Source: Aphelenchoides besseyi (lineage: Eukaryota > Nematoda > Chromadorea > Rhabditida > Aphelenchoididae). From it: a stretch of DNA of 64,000 nt. Each line of letters opens with the position of its first letter. Position 1 is the stretch's first letter. This document shows, in pieces, positions 24,561-35,352 of this stretch. The notes beneath the pieces are model-generated. The model did not search any database. It was not told the DNA's origin and was given only the letters and a program-made list of their open reading frames with translations. Made by a program: the position numbers and the translations under genes. The stretch spans positions 1,860,001 to 1,924,000 of the forward strand of contig JAMPIQ010000003.1 in the NCBI GenBank assembly GCA_024699855.1, in the 5' to 3' direction.

Positions 24561-24785
24561 TTAAACTTCTTTGTTTGTAGCTACCATTGGTTTTGGAATT
24601 TTCGATGGAGTATTGCGGGGCAGAAGGCTAATCATGGTTGTGGAATTTGCAGCTATCGCAGATGATTGAAGATGTGGATTGATGGGCTGATTTTGAGTTG
24701 AATTAGCGAACGAAACGGCGTCGACCGAACGTGTTAAAGCGTTGGTCATCGAGTTAACGAACAACAAATGAACGATAGTACCCAA
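24561..24785 (-). CDS. Possible exon, Ser/Asn-rich, unrecognised
   Basis: Open frame rich in Ser, Asn, Thr and Pro (INPHLQSSAIAANSTTMISL) ending in NKEV and a stop. It resembles a disordered region of a regulatory protein, but no domain, start or splice chain is certain. It could belong with the exon at 23971-24150. Confidence 0.22.
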   Translation of the reverse strand: MGTIVHLLFVNSMTNALTRSVDAVSFANSTQNQPINPHLQSSAIAANSTTMISLLPRNTPSKIPKPMVATNKEV

Positions 24786-26241
24786 AGATTATTCCGATAG
24801 TTTTTTGGTTTGATCATCGTCAAAATTAATTCTTTCAATTTATATGATTATAACGGATACTTGTCTATCTTCCAAGTTCTGCCAACGAAAACACTTGGCA
24901 TTGTAGTAACTTTCAATAAATTTCAATAAGACGGAATAAGGATAAATTTTGCGATAATCCGTGTTGTGGTTGGAGCTCGGCGCCTTTAGGAACGGAATAA
25001 AGTGGAAATATTTATTGGGTATAAGGATAACAATCAAAAGAAGAATGCGAAAAGCGAAAAAAGAGAGCAACAAAAACAGACTGTCGACCGTTGGGGCTAC
25101 TGCTGAGCGAACCCCAGTCAACAAGCGAACGGTTGAAAAGCGAAAGAGGCAATGAGACGGCGGACAATTGTTTGGGGAGTCAGTGGAGGTCTTAGGGCAA
25201 TTTACGATTGGCTCAAACACAACAACTGACTTTCCCAAATCCTTGACCAACGGAATTGCCAAACCAATAAGTGTCCAACCAACCACCGACTCTAAACTTT
25301 GAAACAACGACCACTATTGAGTTTGACTTCCATCAACGTACAACGATTCGAATTTGTTGCGACAATTTATCTTCAGAAGTGACGATCCATGTTCTCGTAA
25401 ATGCAACGACCAACATTTTTGTCGACCACCAATTTGTTGGGTCACGGGTGCCAACAAGAATGCGATATTGACGAGACACGGGATTTGCTCATGAATCAAT
25501 TTCCACCCGATGCATCATGTAGTTTTCTCGACCCTTCGTATCCAAGAGAAGTCAACGGAAATACTCAAACTTGGATTGATAAACCTTTATAACAACATAT
25601 AATTGCGACCGAACAATCTCGATAACAACACCGAGATCTTAAGGGTCACTGAGGAGTAAACAAACAACAATCTTTTGACCAATCGATCTCCAGAAATATT
25701 CACGAACGGAAAAAGCGAAAAAAGGACCTCCGACTCACATCGTCGGTCAGTGAAATCGAATTGGTTCCCTCGCTTGTGACTTGGAATTTGACAATCGACT
25801 TTTTGTGTTAAAAATGTTTCAATTAAAAGGCTGAGTGCCAGAAACAGACCTCAGTCCTTGAGTCAGAAGTTCGAAGGTGCCTAGCAAAGCGACTGCTGTA
25901 TTCAGAAGAAAAGCACCAGGAATCGCCGGATAGAATCTCTTGACATAATCAATGGAGAGGCAAAGAAGAAAAACCTATTGACGACAATCAACACTCCGAA
26001 CAAACCACAAAGCGGTCGCTCGAACTTTCGCTTCTTTTCACAAATCGGGGGTTTGGACTTTCAGTTCAATGCGAAGGTGTGATAACAAGGATCAAATAAC
26101 AATGACCTTTCTCGTCAATCACGTGAACTTTATGCAATTGAATATGTTGATCGGATTAACAAACACAATGGTTTTCGGTTCAAAAGATGTGAAGGTGGAA
26201 GAGATGTTCGGAGCCAAATTGAACTCGATGTCAGCAGTTGA

Positions 26242-26300
26242 TTTCTGAATTGTCAATGAGCTCAAGTGGGTCGATTTGATGTAAGAATTGGAGTATAAAA
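26242..26300 (+). promoter_or_regulatory. Promoter of secreted-protein gene A
   Basis: TATAAAA at 26294-26300, 49 nt before the ATG. The 19-bp element TTTCTGAATTGTCAATGAG (26242-26260) ends 33 bp before the TATA box and is repeated exactly in front of paralogue B. Confidence 0.7.
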
Positions 26301-26348
26301 ACGAGCTCTGTCGTTCAATTCTTCATTACAGCCTTTGCCTTCGAAAAA

Positions 26349-26627
26349 ATGTTCACTCAACAATTGGTTGCGGTTCTTCTTGCCATTGGATTCGTGAGTT
26401 CATGTCTTCTGTTCTGTTATTCGTTGTTGTTTTAGTTGATGGCAACCTTCGTTGTCTCTGCCCCCGTTGATGTTGGAAACGTGGTTGGTGAGGTTGGAGA
26501 AGTTGCCAGTGGAGTGGGAGAATTGGCAAGTGGTGTGGTTGGAAGCGGTGCGGAAGTCAGTTCAGTTATCGACCAATTGATTGAATTGCTCGAAAAGCAA
26601 GCAAGCAACGTCGAAGGCTCTGGATAG
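26349..26627 (+). CDS. Small secreted protein A (paralogue of 45376-45697)
   Basis: Two exons: MFTQQLVAVLLAIGF at 26349-26393, an intron of about 42 nt, then LMATFVVSAPVDVG and on to TAG at 26625-26627. About 78 residues. A hydrophobic leader spans the intron and ends at VVSA-P, a likely signal-peptidase site, so the protein should be secreted. The mature part has repeated Val/Glu/Gly heptads (VVGEVGEVASGVGELASG) and an amphipathic helix (SSVIDQLIELLEKQ). In paralogue B the frame runs five codons further; here TCG is TAG, so copy A ends early. No family recognised; a host-defence or cuticle-surface peptide is only a guess. Confidence 0.72.
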
Positions 26628-26875
26628 AGACTTTCTCTTTGAATCGAAATTAGGAACAAATAAATTCATTGGATTAACTTGTGTGTTTGTTTGCTCGCAA
26701 TAAATGAAAAGCACAATTGAAGATGTTTCTATGTATTCCCAGGAATACGAACGGTTTGTGGATCTTAAGCATCTTCAAGAACACTCACTCTACAGCAACT
26801 TTTTATTTCTGGGCTTAGAGATTGGACAGAGACGTACACAAAGCATTCAGTCAACAAAGTTTATTACAGAAACAA

Positions 26876-28525
26876 TCAACATTTAAGAACCGAATAGACA
26901 CGTTGCATCAACGAGACGTTGGAGTTCAAGAGATTTTCCATTTCCGTCGAGCTCATGACCAGCTTGTAGTTCTCCGCACTGCGTTTGACGAACTTCAAAG
27001 CGAACTCAATGAGTTCCGAGTCGTCGTGTTTCACAGCCAAAATCAAACGAGCAGCCACGTTTTCAGAAGAGAACGTGCGCTTCAGCGACTCCAAACACGA
27101 CTTCTGTAACACAAACAATAACGGCAACAAGCACTTCAATTACCTTCAATGACTCGACTCCAAACTCAATGGCAGCCGCGAAGAGCACTTCTGCCCGAGC
27201 ATCGAAGTTCTCCAACCGACCGCGATAAATGAACTCAATCAATTCGCCCGCCGTCTTCTCATCCAACTGCTCGTCGTTGTGAACGTCGATCTCCGTTTTC
27301 TGATCATCTCCGCTCAGTTGATCGGCAAAGAACGTCGACTCAGCGACCATCACTGCTTTTGAGACCTAAAAACAAACTTCAAGAACCGCAGTCTTCGACA
27401 ACAAACTTCAAAACTCTTGACACCAAAGTCGATGCTCAGATCGTTGCATTTGTCATCCAAGTGCATCGCCCACAACTTTTCACGCAACGAGTTGTCTTCA
27501 TTGACCGTCACCGTTGACTTCAGTTGTTGCTTAAACTCCGGTTTCAGCTCGCTCATGGGAGTGGCTTTGCAGCCGACAATCACCGATCCATCAGAAGCGA
27601 AACTGCGCAAGTCGTCCAGTTTCAAGTACGAGCTCCAGCCCCAACCAGAGTTCTTCGACGAGAAGATAAACGAAGTTTCTGTAAAACAAGTTCAGTTCAT
27701 TTCACATCCATGCACTCACCCATCATTTGAGCCCGATTGCCGCCCGTGTTCTCGAACCAAATCGAGAACTTCAACGGAACTTCTCGTCCATCTGCCACTC
27801 CACGCATGTTCAAGAAGATCCCACAGACTTCATTAACGACAGCTGAACGACCACGTGGAAAGATGGTGAGAAACAATTTGGTTTCTGGATTGCCATTCAA
27901 CTCGAACTCGTCGGTCTTCCACTCTTCAGCTGCTGACGCCCGGATTGCACGATCAATAAAGTTCTCGATCTTCTGACGGAAAACAGTCGATTGTTGACTG
28001 AGATCAACAGTCAAACTCGAGACTTTCGGTTCTTGTCCATTCGACTCCAATCCATCGACCGAATGACAACGAACACGACAGCAAATGGTGATCGAGTTGT
28101 TTTTCGCGAACTCACGAAGCGCCTCCAATTTGACGTAATCGGGCCAACCACGATCTCCGATTTGCTTCAGGATGAGAGTCGAGACTGAAAACAATAATCG
28201 TCATTTCTGTTTTCGATTCTCAACCACCTTTCTTGCCGATGATCGCGCCCTCGGAGTTCTCGAGCCAAAACTCGGAGTCCATTTCAACCGCTGATTCGCC
28301 GCCCATGTTGACCAGAAAGAAGTTCAGAGCACACGAACCGTTGGGACGAAGTCCACGTGGAAAGAACACGAGACAGAACTTTGCAGCTCCAGCTCCCGGC
28401 AGGGTGTAGACATCACTTGACCAGGAGTCGCCTTGGACTGCGGCCGAAGACTTCGCTTCGAAGTCGTCGATCTTCCAACGATACGAGACCGCACGATCGG
28501 ATGATTGTTCACACAAGGTAGCCAT
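26876..28525 (-). CDS. MATH-MATH-BTB protein (SPOP/BATH-like Cullin-3 adaptor)
   Basis: Start MATLCEQSSDRAVSYRWKID at 28525, stop at 26876. Six exons with introns about 39-45 nt (acceptors near 28190, 27675, 27350 and 27104 among others). First MATH domain about residues 13-140 (RWKIDDFEAKSS, LVFFPRG, then GWPDYVKLEALREF). Second MATH about 165-310 (FLTIFPRGRS, then GWSSYLKLDDLRSFA). BTB about 335-430 (CNDLSIDFGVKSFEVSKAVM, then LIEFIYRGRL). A C-terminal helical tail ends RVYSVLKC. Family role: substrate capture by MATH and Cullin-3 binding by BTB. Two MATH units in one protein is less common than one and is known from nematode families. The last exon has a truncated copy at 45.9 kb. Confidence 0.9.
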
Positions 28526-29632
28526 AACGTTGTAAATCTGAAATAAGAGAATGAGAAGAAGAGAGCGAAAAAAACAGCGACCGATCGCTGCGAACTGTCA
28601 AAAGTGAAATGAACTCGGACCTTGGGATTGGACTGCGTGTTGAATTCGTTTTGAGACCAAGTGTCTTGTGGATTGGTCAATCGAATTAGTGGTTGTTGAA
28701 AGAAGTGATTGAGTTCAGTTAGTCAACTTCTGATTACCAGTCGGATATTCAGTTTCTATCACCATTGACATTCAACCAGAATCACAGTCTTCATTTCATG
28801 TGTCTGGTCGAATAAAATTCGCTCAGCACACCGAAGGCAATCGTATTGGATAAAACTGTAAGATAGCACAAGTTGACTCACCACATCAATTAACAACAGT
28901 CGAAGTAGCAACTGACAATCAGTAACAAGCGTCATTATTTTGAACTAAACTCATAAATAACTATCGAGCGAATTCTAGGCTTCCTACAATAACAACCATC
29001 AACAACAACGATTATTCAGTACTGCAAGTAATTCAGTTGGTCAATCACAAGAGTCACAATTTAAGTTCTGAAAGACTCTCTTATTTGTTTACAAGCTATT
29101 TGTACTGCACAACTCTCAGACACTCAGCCACTATTTTATAAGCTTTGATCAATCCAAAACTAAACGTTCGGTTGATTTCACTCATAAGCGCAATTTATTG
29201 ACTACAAGATTTTCAAGTACACCGCTAAAGCCGATAGTTTTGATGACACCGTATCTTATATTGATTTCGGCTTCTATTTATTCGTCAACAACTTGTTTGG
29301 GGCCACCGAGCAGATTTGAAGGATCTTCTGATCGCTGAAATCACGAGTTGAACTGTCAGCCAGAGATTAGTGCGATCGAGTGATTTCTTGCTGTGATTGT
29401 TCAGAATCTCCGACATCTACGCTTAGACGACATATTCGAACTGTTTTCAACGAACGACAAGTACCCAATCGTCACTTGTAACTAACCGACAAGTTCCAGG
29501 AAAATGTTAGCAATCATGACATTGGTTCTGTTTCCGAGCAACTTCGACTCTTCAAACTTTTGGATTCTTACTCTCATTTGGTCATTAACAAGTGTGCCAA
29601 ATTACAAATGACCATCATGAGCAGAAAGTGCC
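28526..29632. other. Intergenic, 1.1 kb
   Basis: Promoter side of the MATH-BTB gene. A frame from 28680 ending TQSNPK could join the first exon through a TTTCAG acceptor just before MATL, but it has no ATG and may be 5' UTR. Nothing else seen. Confidence 0.45.
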
Positions 29633-30034
29633 GCACGATTGTTTTGCCACCAACGAGCTGATTACTTACGAAGCTTTGGGTCTGTGTCCGCTTGGAAAGG
29701 CCGGAGATTTGATCGATCGTGGAGACAACACCTATGGTGGCAAATGTGTAATCAATCCATCCGGAGGTTTGATTTCGAAGGGGCATCCGATTGGTGCCAC
29801 AGGAGTCGCTCAATGTGTCGAGTTGTGCAATCAACTTCGTGGTCGTTGTGATCGTCGACAGGTACCGAATGTTCGTGTCGCCTTGCAACATAATTTGGGT
29901 AAATTTGTCGACCGATCTCCTCATCTATTGTCTTGTTTGTAGGCATTGGCGGTGCATGTGTTATTACACTTTACAAACGTGCTGATGGCCAAACCAGCGG
30001 TTCTCATGGTGTTCGAGATGCTAGCCATCTGTAA
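29633..30034 (+). pseudogene. 5'-truncated thiolase copy (SCPx-type C-terminal half)
   Basis: Similarity to the SCPx thiolase begins abruptly at [19 protein letters not shown] and runs through [16 protein letters not shown], the active-site block [17 protein letters not shown] and GIGGACVITLYKRAD to a stop at 30034. The N-terminal half, including the nucleophilic-Cys loop, is absent, and no exon resembling it lies upstream. A 43-nt intron (about 29899-29941) sits before GIGG; the full gene at 37 kb has none there. The end, DASHL, would be a weak peroxisomal signal. It lacks the SCP2 domain. Probably a dead fragment of a paralogue partly overwritten by the SCPx gene. Confidence 0.75.
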
Positions 30035-31309
30035 AAGTGATTGCAACGTCAAATCTGTTTAATAGTATATTGTATGATCATTCAATTAAGAATAAAGGCG
30101 TCACATTTTAACTGACCAAAAATTCACTCAAATCTTCAAAAGAAGTTTTAATTAATCTAAAGGAATTAAAGTTTGATTGTGGGCAATAGATGACTTTTAC
30201 ACAAAACTGGTAAACGATAAAAGCATAGAAAAAGAGGTTACCAGCACCTTGAGTCTCCTATATTCTTTGGGTTAGTATCATACAGACAGTTTTTGTGACG
30301 CATGAGAACCGTTTATTACGAGGCCGCTTGAGTTGGTTACTAAACGGTGATGAATTAAAACTAACTCCTTTGTTTATTGCCTTTTGGAGCTTATGATTTC
30401 AGTGAAGAGATGCCGGTAAGTAGCCATCAAATGATTGTTTTTGAAAGAAGACATCAACAGTTATCCCGCAAGACTTCTATCGTGTTCTTAAATCAAATTA
30501 CCCGGCAGTGATGACCGCAAATAGGCCGAAGTTCCGCGTTACCGTTGAATTCGTGGGCGTTTCCAATTTGGAATTGCATATAAGCTTAGCAAATGAGCTA
30601 AAGCAACCACTCGCATTTTGTGGCATCCAGTTTCTGTCGTTCAACCTTTTCATTGATCGCACTTGAACAACTATCTTGAATAAAAAGCTTTGGTCTTTTG
30701 TCGTTCTGAATTTCCAACTCAACCTACACAACTAAACTTGTATCTCAACATATTTTGCTATTGCGTCATTCGCTTTTTGATAAATGAATCTTGTTTTGAA
30801 GTTGATCATTCAGAATAAAAAGGATTACACTAACGACGATAGCTGGGACTTTCGTTAAACAGTACGTGGACACAGTTGAGGGACTGTTCTGCTCGTTCAG
30901 TCCTTTCGCTAATCTTTTCTTCGAGAGTAAGTACGAGGTGACCGCGCTTTTCGGTCAATAACAAAAGGTAGAACAGTAACAAGTGGTCTTTTATTCGTTG
31001 GGGTTGAAACCGAGACAATAGAAAAAAGGCGCCCATTAAGCTTCCGTTTGTTGCTTAAATACAAGGAATTTTAATGTTCCCGTAGGCGGGAGAAGCTTTT
31101 AGATCCGTGAAATCAAGTAATTTCGCGGACACGAGGAGTGGCGAGATACGACGAAGGTCCAGGTGATCTTGGAATCGGACAAAGCCTATGAAACGCAATT
31201 GAGTACCGTTATCAAATTGAATGCGGGTGTAAAGCTCACGTCGCAGACGGAAAGAAATTACGCGACCACGGATAACATTCGAACAGTTGGATCGAAACAA
31301 AAACTGTTT
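30035..31309. other. Intergenic, 1.3 kb
   Basis: No gene recognised. Minus-strand frames at 31036-30830 and 31324-31055 have no domain. Confidence 0.45.
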
Positions 31310-31830
31310 CACGGAGACAAGCAAGTTCTTTTAAAAAAAGCGAAGTCTTTCAAGTGATGCACAAAGTTCATCTGCAGTTAGGACATAGAGAACGAGACTT
31401 CATGTACAGGGAGCTTGAGCGGTATTATAGGTTAAGAAAGTAAGTTTGTTCTTCTATTTCATTGATTTGTTTTTTACTTCAGAGAACTGGTTTATGATGT
31501 ACTTGGAGCTTTGCAAATCATGCGCACTCAAGAAATTCAAAGTACGAAGTTGGAACTCGTAGCGGTATTTTGAACAGCATTTACTCTCGCAATCAGTTGA
31601 ACCCATGCAATTCGGAGTTTTTGAGCATCGAAAACGTTCTCCAAAAACCAAACTAGCTCTACGAACGGCAGTGGGCGACCAGTCACCAAGCGGCACAACT
31701 CAAGGCCACATCCATTGCAATTGCACAGCTAAATGCAACATAAACTGATGCAGATGCAAGAAAGCGGGACGCCAATGTAATTCGCGATGTCATCACTTTC
31801 GTACCTGTGAAAACAAATAAGTTCATTTCA
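31310..31830 (+). mobile_element. Broken integrase-type element (KRBA2-like), core deleted
   Basis: Two conserved ends of a known element class are visible with nothing between. At about 31355-31440 the H2C2 integrase zinc motif reads MHKVHLQLGHRERDFMYREL, followed after a possible intron by ELCKSCALKKF (the CxxC pair, 31507 on). At about 31660-31820 the cysteine-rich tail reads GTTQGHIHCNCTAKCNIN, a TGA stop, then CRCKKAGRQCNSRCHHF. The rve catalytic core (normally about 150 residues with D, D, E) is missing: only about 130 bp separate the parts. Frames shift at least once. Non-functional relic. Confidence 0.6.
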
Positions 31831-31918
31831 TTCTTTTAATTATTGTTGATTTCATTGTTCTCCCAGTAAAATTCTCACATTCCACCTATTTGTAGGCCCA
31901 GAAGTCAATGATTACGGA

Positions 31919-32522
31919 ATGGCTACAACATTTATATCCATGATTAGTTTCATAAAAGAGTGCTGTAAGTTTACAAGTCTTTTTTCCAACACTTTATTTT
32001 GTTCTTGATTTTGATACAGTACTTGTACTGTTTCAAGATCAGAGAGACTCTGATTCTTATTTGGTAATTGGCCATATTTAGGTCGAAAGCGGGATGGTGA
32101 TCGTCAGGCAAAAAACTCAAGTTGACGATGAGTTTTCTTTCCGCGCCTGGATTCCTCATTCCGATCCACCAAATCTGCACGATGGCTTGACTGTAATAGC
32201 CGGACACGCTTATGGACCGGAGCGTCAAGGTCATTACTTTGTTAAAATGGGTGCTGAAGGCCAACTTCAAGTAACTCCGTTTCATCTTCCCATTGAAGTG
32301 TGGATCTTCAAATATGATGACGGAATTCTTTATGGATTGACTAAAAATGATGCCGAACAATCGAACGACATTGATTTGGTTAAAGTATCGCTTTCGGATA
32401 ACGATTTTGAACGCGAAAAAAAAACGGATAGCCGGAACATAGAAGAAGGTGTAAACGGTGTAAGTTCCATTTGTGAAAATGATAATTCAATTATGACAAT
32501 TTAGGATGCTTTGTGGATTTGA
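31919..32522 (+). CDS. Unrecognised protein, one in-frame stop or ultrashort gap
   Basis: Exon MATTFISMISFIKEC from 31919, a 52-nt intron (GTAAGT near 31964 to GATACAG), then LVLFQDQRDSDSYL. The frame continues after 18 nt (32064-32081, GTAATT to TTTAG) that contain a TAG, as VESGMVIVRQKTQVDDEF, then AWIPHSDPPNLHDGLTVIAG, to an exon end at 32459 and a last six-codon exon ending 32522. The middle is well structured (GHAYGPERQGHYFVKM, IEVWIFKYDDGILYGL) and the tail is acidic and polar. No family recognised. Either a gene with a premature stop or a misread junction. Confidence 0.4.
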
Positions 32523-32539
32523 TCGGACCAAATTGATTG

Positions 32540-34008
32540 TATGGAAACCCAGAAAGTTGAGGGGTCAAAAACGAACGAAAGGAACTTTGACGTCTAGTTT
32601 GCAATTAATCGAACTGGCAATTCCGTAAATCTCAACAAATTCGTGAGAACTTAACGCATTGAAGTGATCTCTAAGCCGCGTAATAAACCGCACAAGCGAA
32701 CGCTTGTTGACGATAAATTGAAGGCGTGAGAATGGTTCTCGAATGTTCTCACCATTTAACTTCGTTTAAATCATTGAATGAGCTCAAGCGTACGAGGAAA
32801 CAAGACTAGGGTAGAAGTCGTGAATTCAATTGTTCTGAAATTTAACGTCCGATTTGAGGCCAATTAAGAGCTTTTGTCGTTGATCAGTCTCGACGTTCAG
32901 ATTTGCACGTTTAGCAGGTTACAGTAATTTCTAAGTGACGTAATTGAACCAAAGTACTTGGTGCAAAAAAATCCAAATCTTTTTTATTCATTCGTTCATT
33001 GCTGAACTGGATATTGTTTCTAATTGACAGTTCCGACGATATCATTAATCAAATTTATCAATTGAGTTTGCGACAACCTCCAATCCAACTTGTGGAGTCA
33101 TGGCTAACCTTTTCATTACGTCTTTTCGTAATTCAAACTGTCGGGAAACGGAAACAACTTTCTTACAAAGTCGACAACCGCAACATCGCACATCCGATCA
33201 GATTAGAAGTCAATCAAAACCTCTTAAACTGTTTACTTGGTTACTATAGAAGCTATAATATTCATTTCCGATCAAGAAGACAACTATTAACTGAGTAACA
33301 AATTTAACGCAGAACGAAGTTTATTCGAAAGAAATCTAACTATTTCAATTATTGTGAACAAATTTAACTTGAAAAACATCATATCCAAAAGCTCAATTAG
33401 AACTTTCTCTTACCGTAAGCTCCGGGCGAAGAATCGTAGACGACGTAATTGTGACTTTTTCTAAAAGATTAGAAATTAATTTCATACCAAATATCGATTT
33501 AGTTAATAAGATGAGACAGAAAAGAACTTCCAGACAAGCAAAATGTTATTTGACGGTTGATAACAACTCGCTTTTCTCACTTTTAAACCACTACACTACA
33601 CGGACACTGAGTTGTACGATCTCAGTTGCCGTTTCATGCTTATACGTTGAGATTCTCTTTAAAATATAGGATGTAACTGTCATTTATATAAGAAATTTTA
33701 GTGATGCAGAAAAAGTGTGAAAAATGAGTCGAAAGGAGGTAAAAAAGGACCGAAAATGACATTGGTGGAAAAGGGTCCTAGAAAGCCCTTTTTTATACTA
33801 CTACTGTGTTTCTGGAAACACAACTCACGAATAAACTTTAAGTTGAATTGAATAACCTATCATCCACTCAAGAACATCTTTTTGCAATGTTCAGATCAAA
33901 TACGAACTCAAATTGCGACGATCTCTACCGGTCATTGGATCTTACAAGTTACAAGTTTATTTGTTTCAATCAACTATCAATACAATGTGAAATAAGAGGC
34001 AGGTTGGA
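32540..34008. other. Intergenic, 1.5 kb
   Basis: AT-rich, with no convincing gene. The frame at 32999-33298 begins with TTG and has no recognisable domain. The 3' end of the RTE fragment lies near 33960-34008. Confidence 0.45.
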
Positions 34009-35352
34009 TTAAATGATAAGTTGATGCGAATACTTCGACCTTTGTTTCCATTCGCTCCGGTCTTGGGCGATTTGTGGCCATGACGTTCCCATCGTGCGCT
34101 CCAAGTCTTTTCGCCATCTATCAGCAGTTCTTCCAAGTGGACGTTTGCAATCGAATGGTCGCCAAAAAGTGGTTTTGGTCGTCCATCGATTGTCATTCCG
34201 TCGTGCCACATGTCCGGCCCATCTGAGTTTTCTTTGAAGAGCGTCTTCCACCGCATCTTTGAATTGCGTTTGTGCTCGGACGTTTTCGTTTCGGATTTTG
34301 TCGCGGAGTCTGATGCCAAGGACGTGGCGTTCCATCGCACGTTGAGTTGTTGTCAACTTTGTACGTTCGGATTTGCGCATTGTCCACGTTTCAGACCCGT
34401 AGTTCAGAGCCGGAAGAACCACCGAATTGAAGAGTTGCGCACGTATTTTGGTGTCCGTTGTCGTTTTCAGCACTTCTTGGATGTTTTTGAATCCAAACCA
34501 AGCGGCTGATCGTCTTCTTCGGATTTCACCGTCGATCTTGTGATCTTCGGTGATTTCCTGACCTAAATAAACGTACTTGCTTACCCGTTGAATTGGTTCA
34601 TCGTTGAGTTTGATGTTTCCATCTCTGCAACTCGGGTTTGCCATGAACTGCGTCTTCTTCCGGTTGATGCGAAGTCCGATTTTTGCACCCGCAAAATTGA
34701 GTTCGTTGAGCATCGATTCGGCGGTCTTGATGTCATGTGCGAATCGAAGATGGTGCAGTTGTTCTCCATCGATTCGAATGCCATAGTGGTCCCAATCCAA
34801 CTGACGGAAAACGTCTTCCAGAGCAGCAGTGAAGAGCTTCGGTGAAATGGTATCACCTTGTCTCACACCGCGTCTCACCGGAACTTCTATTGGATCATAG
34901 AAGAGTTGGAAGGTTGTTGAGCAGTCGGAGTTGATGTTTCGTAGAGTCCGAGTGTATTTCTTGGCGATGTTCTGGTGGATCAAAGCGTTGATAACAGCGT
35001 TTTCTCCACAGAATCAAAGGCCTTCTCGTAGTCTACAAAAACCACACAGAGTGGGATTTGAAACTCACGACAAACGTTCCATGAGTTGGTTGATCGTCTG
35101 AAGATGGTCCGTTGTAGAGAATCCAGAACGGAATCCGGCCTGTTCGCGTGGTTGTTCGGCATCCAATTGCGTTGTGATCCGATTGACCAAAATCTTCGTG
35201 AAGAGCTTGTAGACCGTTGGCAGAAGTGCAATCGGTCGGTAGTTCCTGAGGTCCTCAAGATCGCCTTTCTTTGGGAGAATGACGGTTCTTGAAGACTTCC
35301 ATTGAGTCGGTACATTCTCTTCACGAAGACACTCGTTGAACAGCCCTGTCAA
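34009..35352 (-). mobile_element. 5'-truncated, inactive RTE-type LINE
   Basis: Reverse-transcriptase domain of the RTE clade on the minus strand. Blocks in order: FNECLREENVPTQWKSS, LRNYRPIALLPTVYKLFTKI, EQAGFRSGFSTTDHL, VVFVDYEKAFDSVE, RGVRQGDTISPKLF, KKTQFMANPS, ALNYGSETWTMRKSE and the C-terminal block LRWAGHVARRNDNRW. At least two frameshifts break it (near 35090 and 34990), and the catalytic FADD box is changed to FAHD with residues lost after it. The endonuclease part is absent, as expected of 5'-truncated retroposed copies. No open full-length product. Confidence 0.88.

Larger units (their letters stand above)
23129..26293. other. Gene-poor region with scattered open frames
   Basis: Apart from the two weak minus-strand exons listed separately (23971-24150 and 24561-24785), this 3.2 kb holds no recognisable gene. 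A TATA-rich stretch at about 23265-23280 lies upstream of the small zinc-type gene. Confidence 0.45.

Noticed and set aside
24840..25307. 155-codon minus-strand frame with hydrophobic stretch
   Set aside because: Low-complexity composition, no start context, and the complementary strand is equally open; not supported as a gene.
33730..33830. Short inverted repeat (AGGACC/GGTCCT) with a T run, as a terminator or RNA hairpin
   Set aside because: Arms of six bases are too short, and bacterial-type terminators do not apply in this genome.
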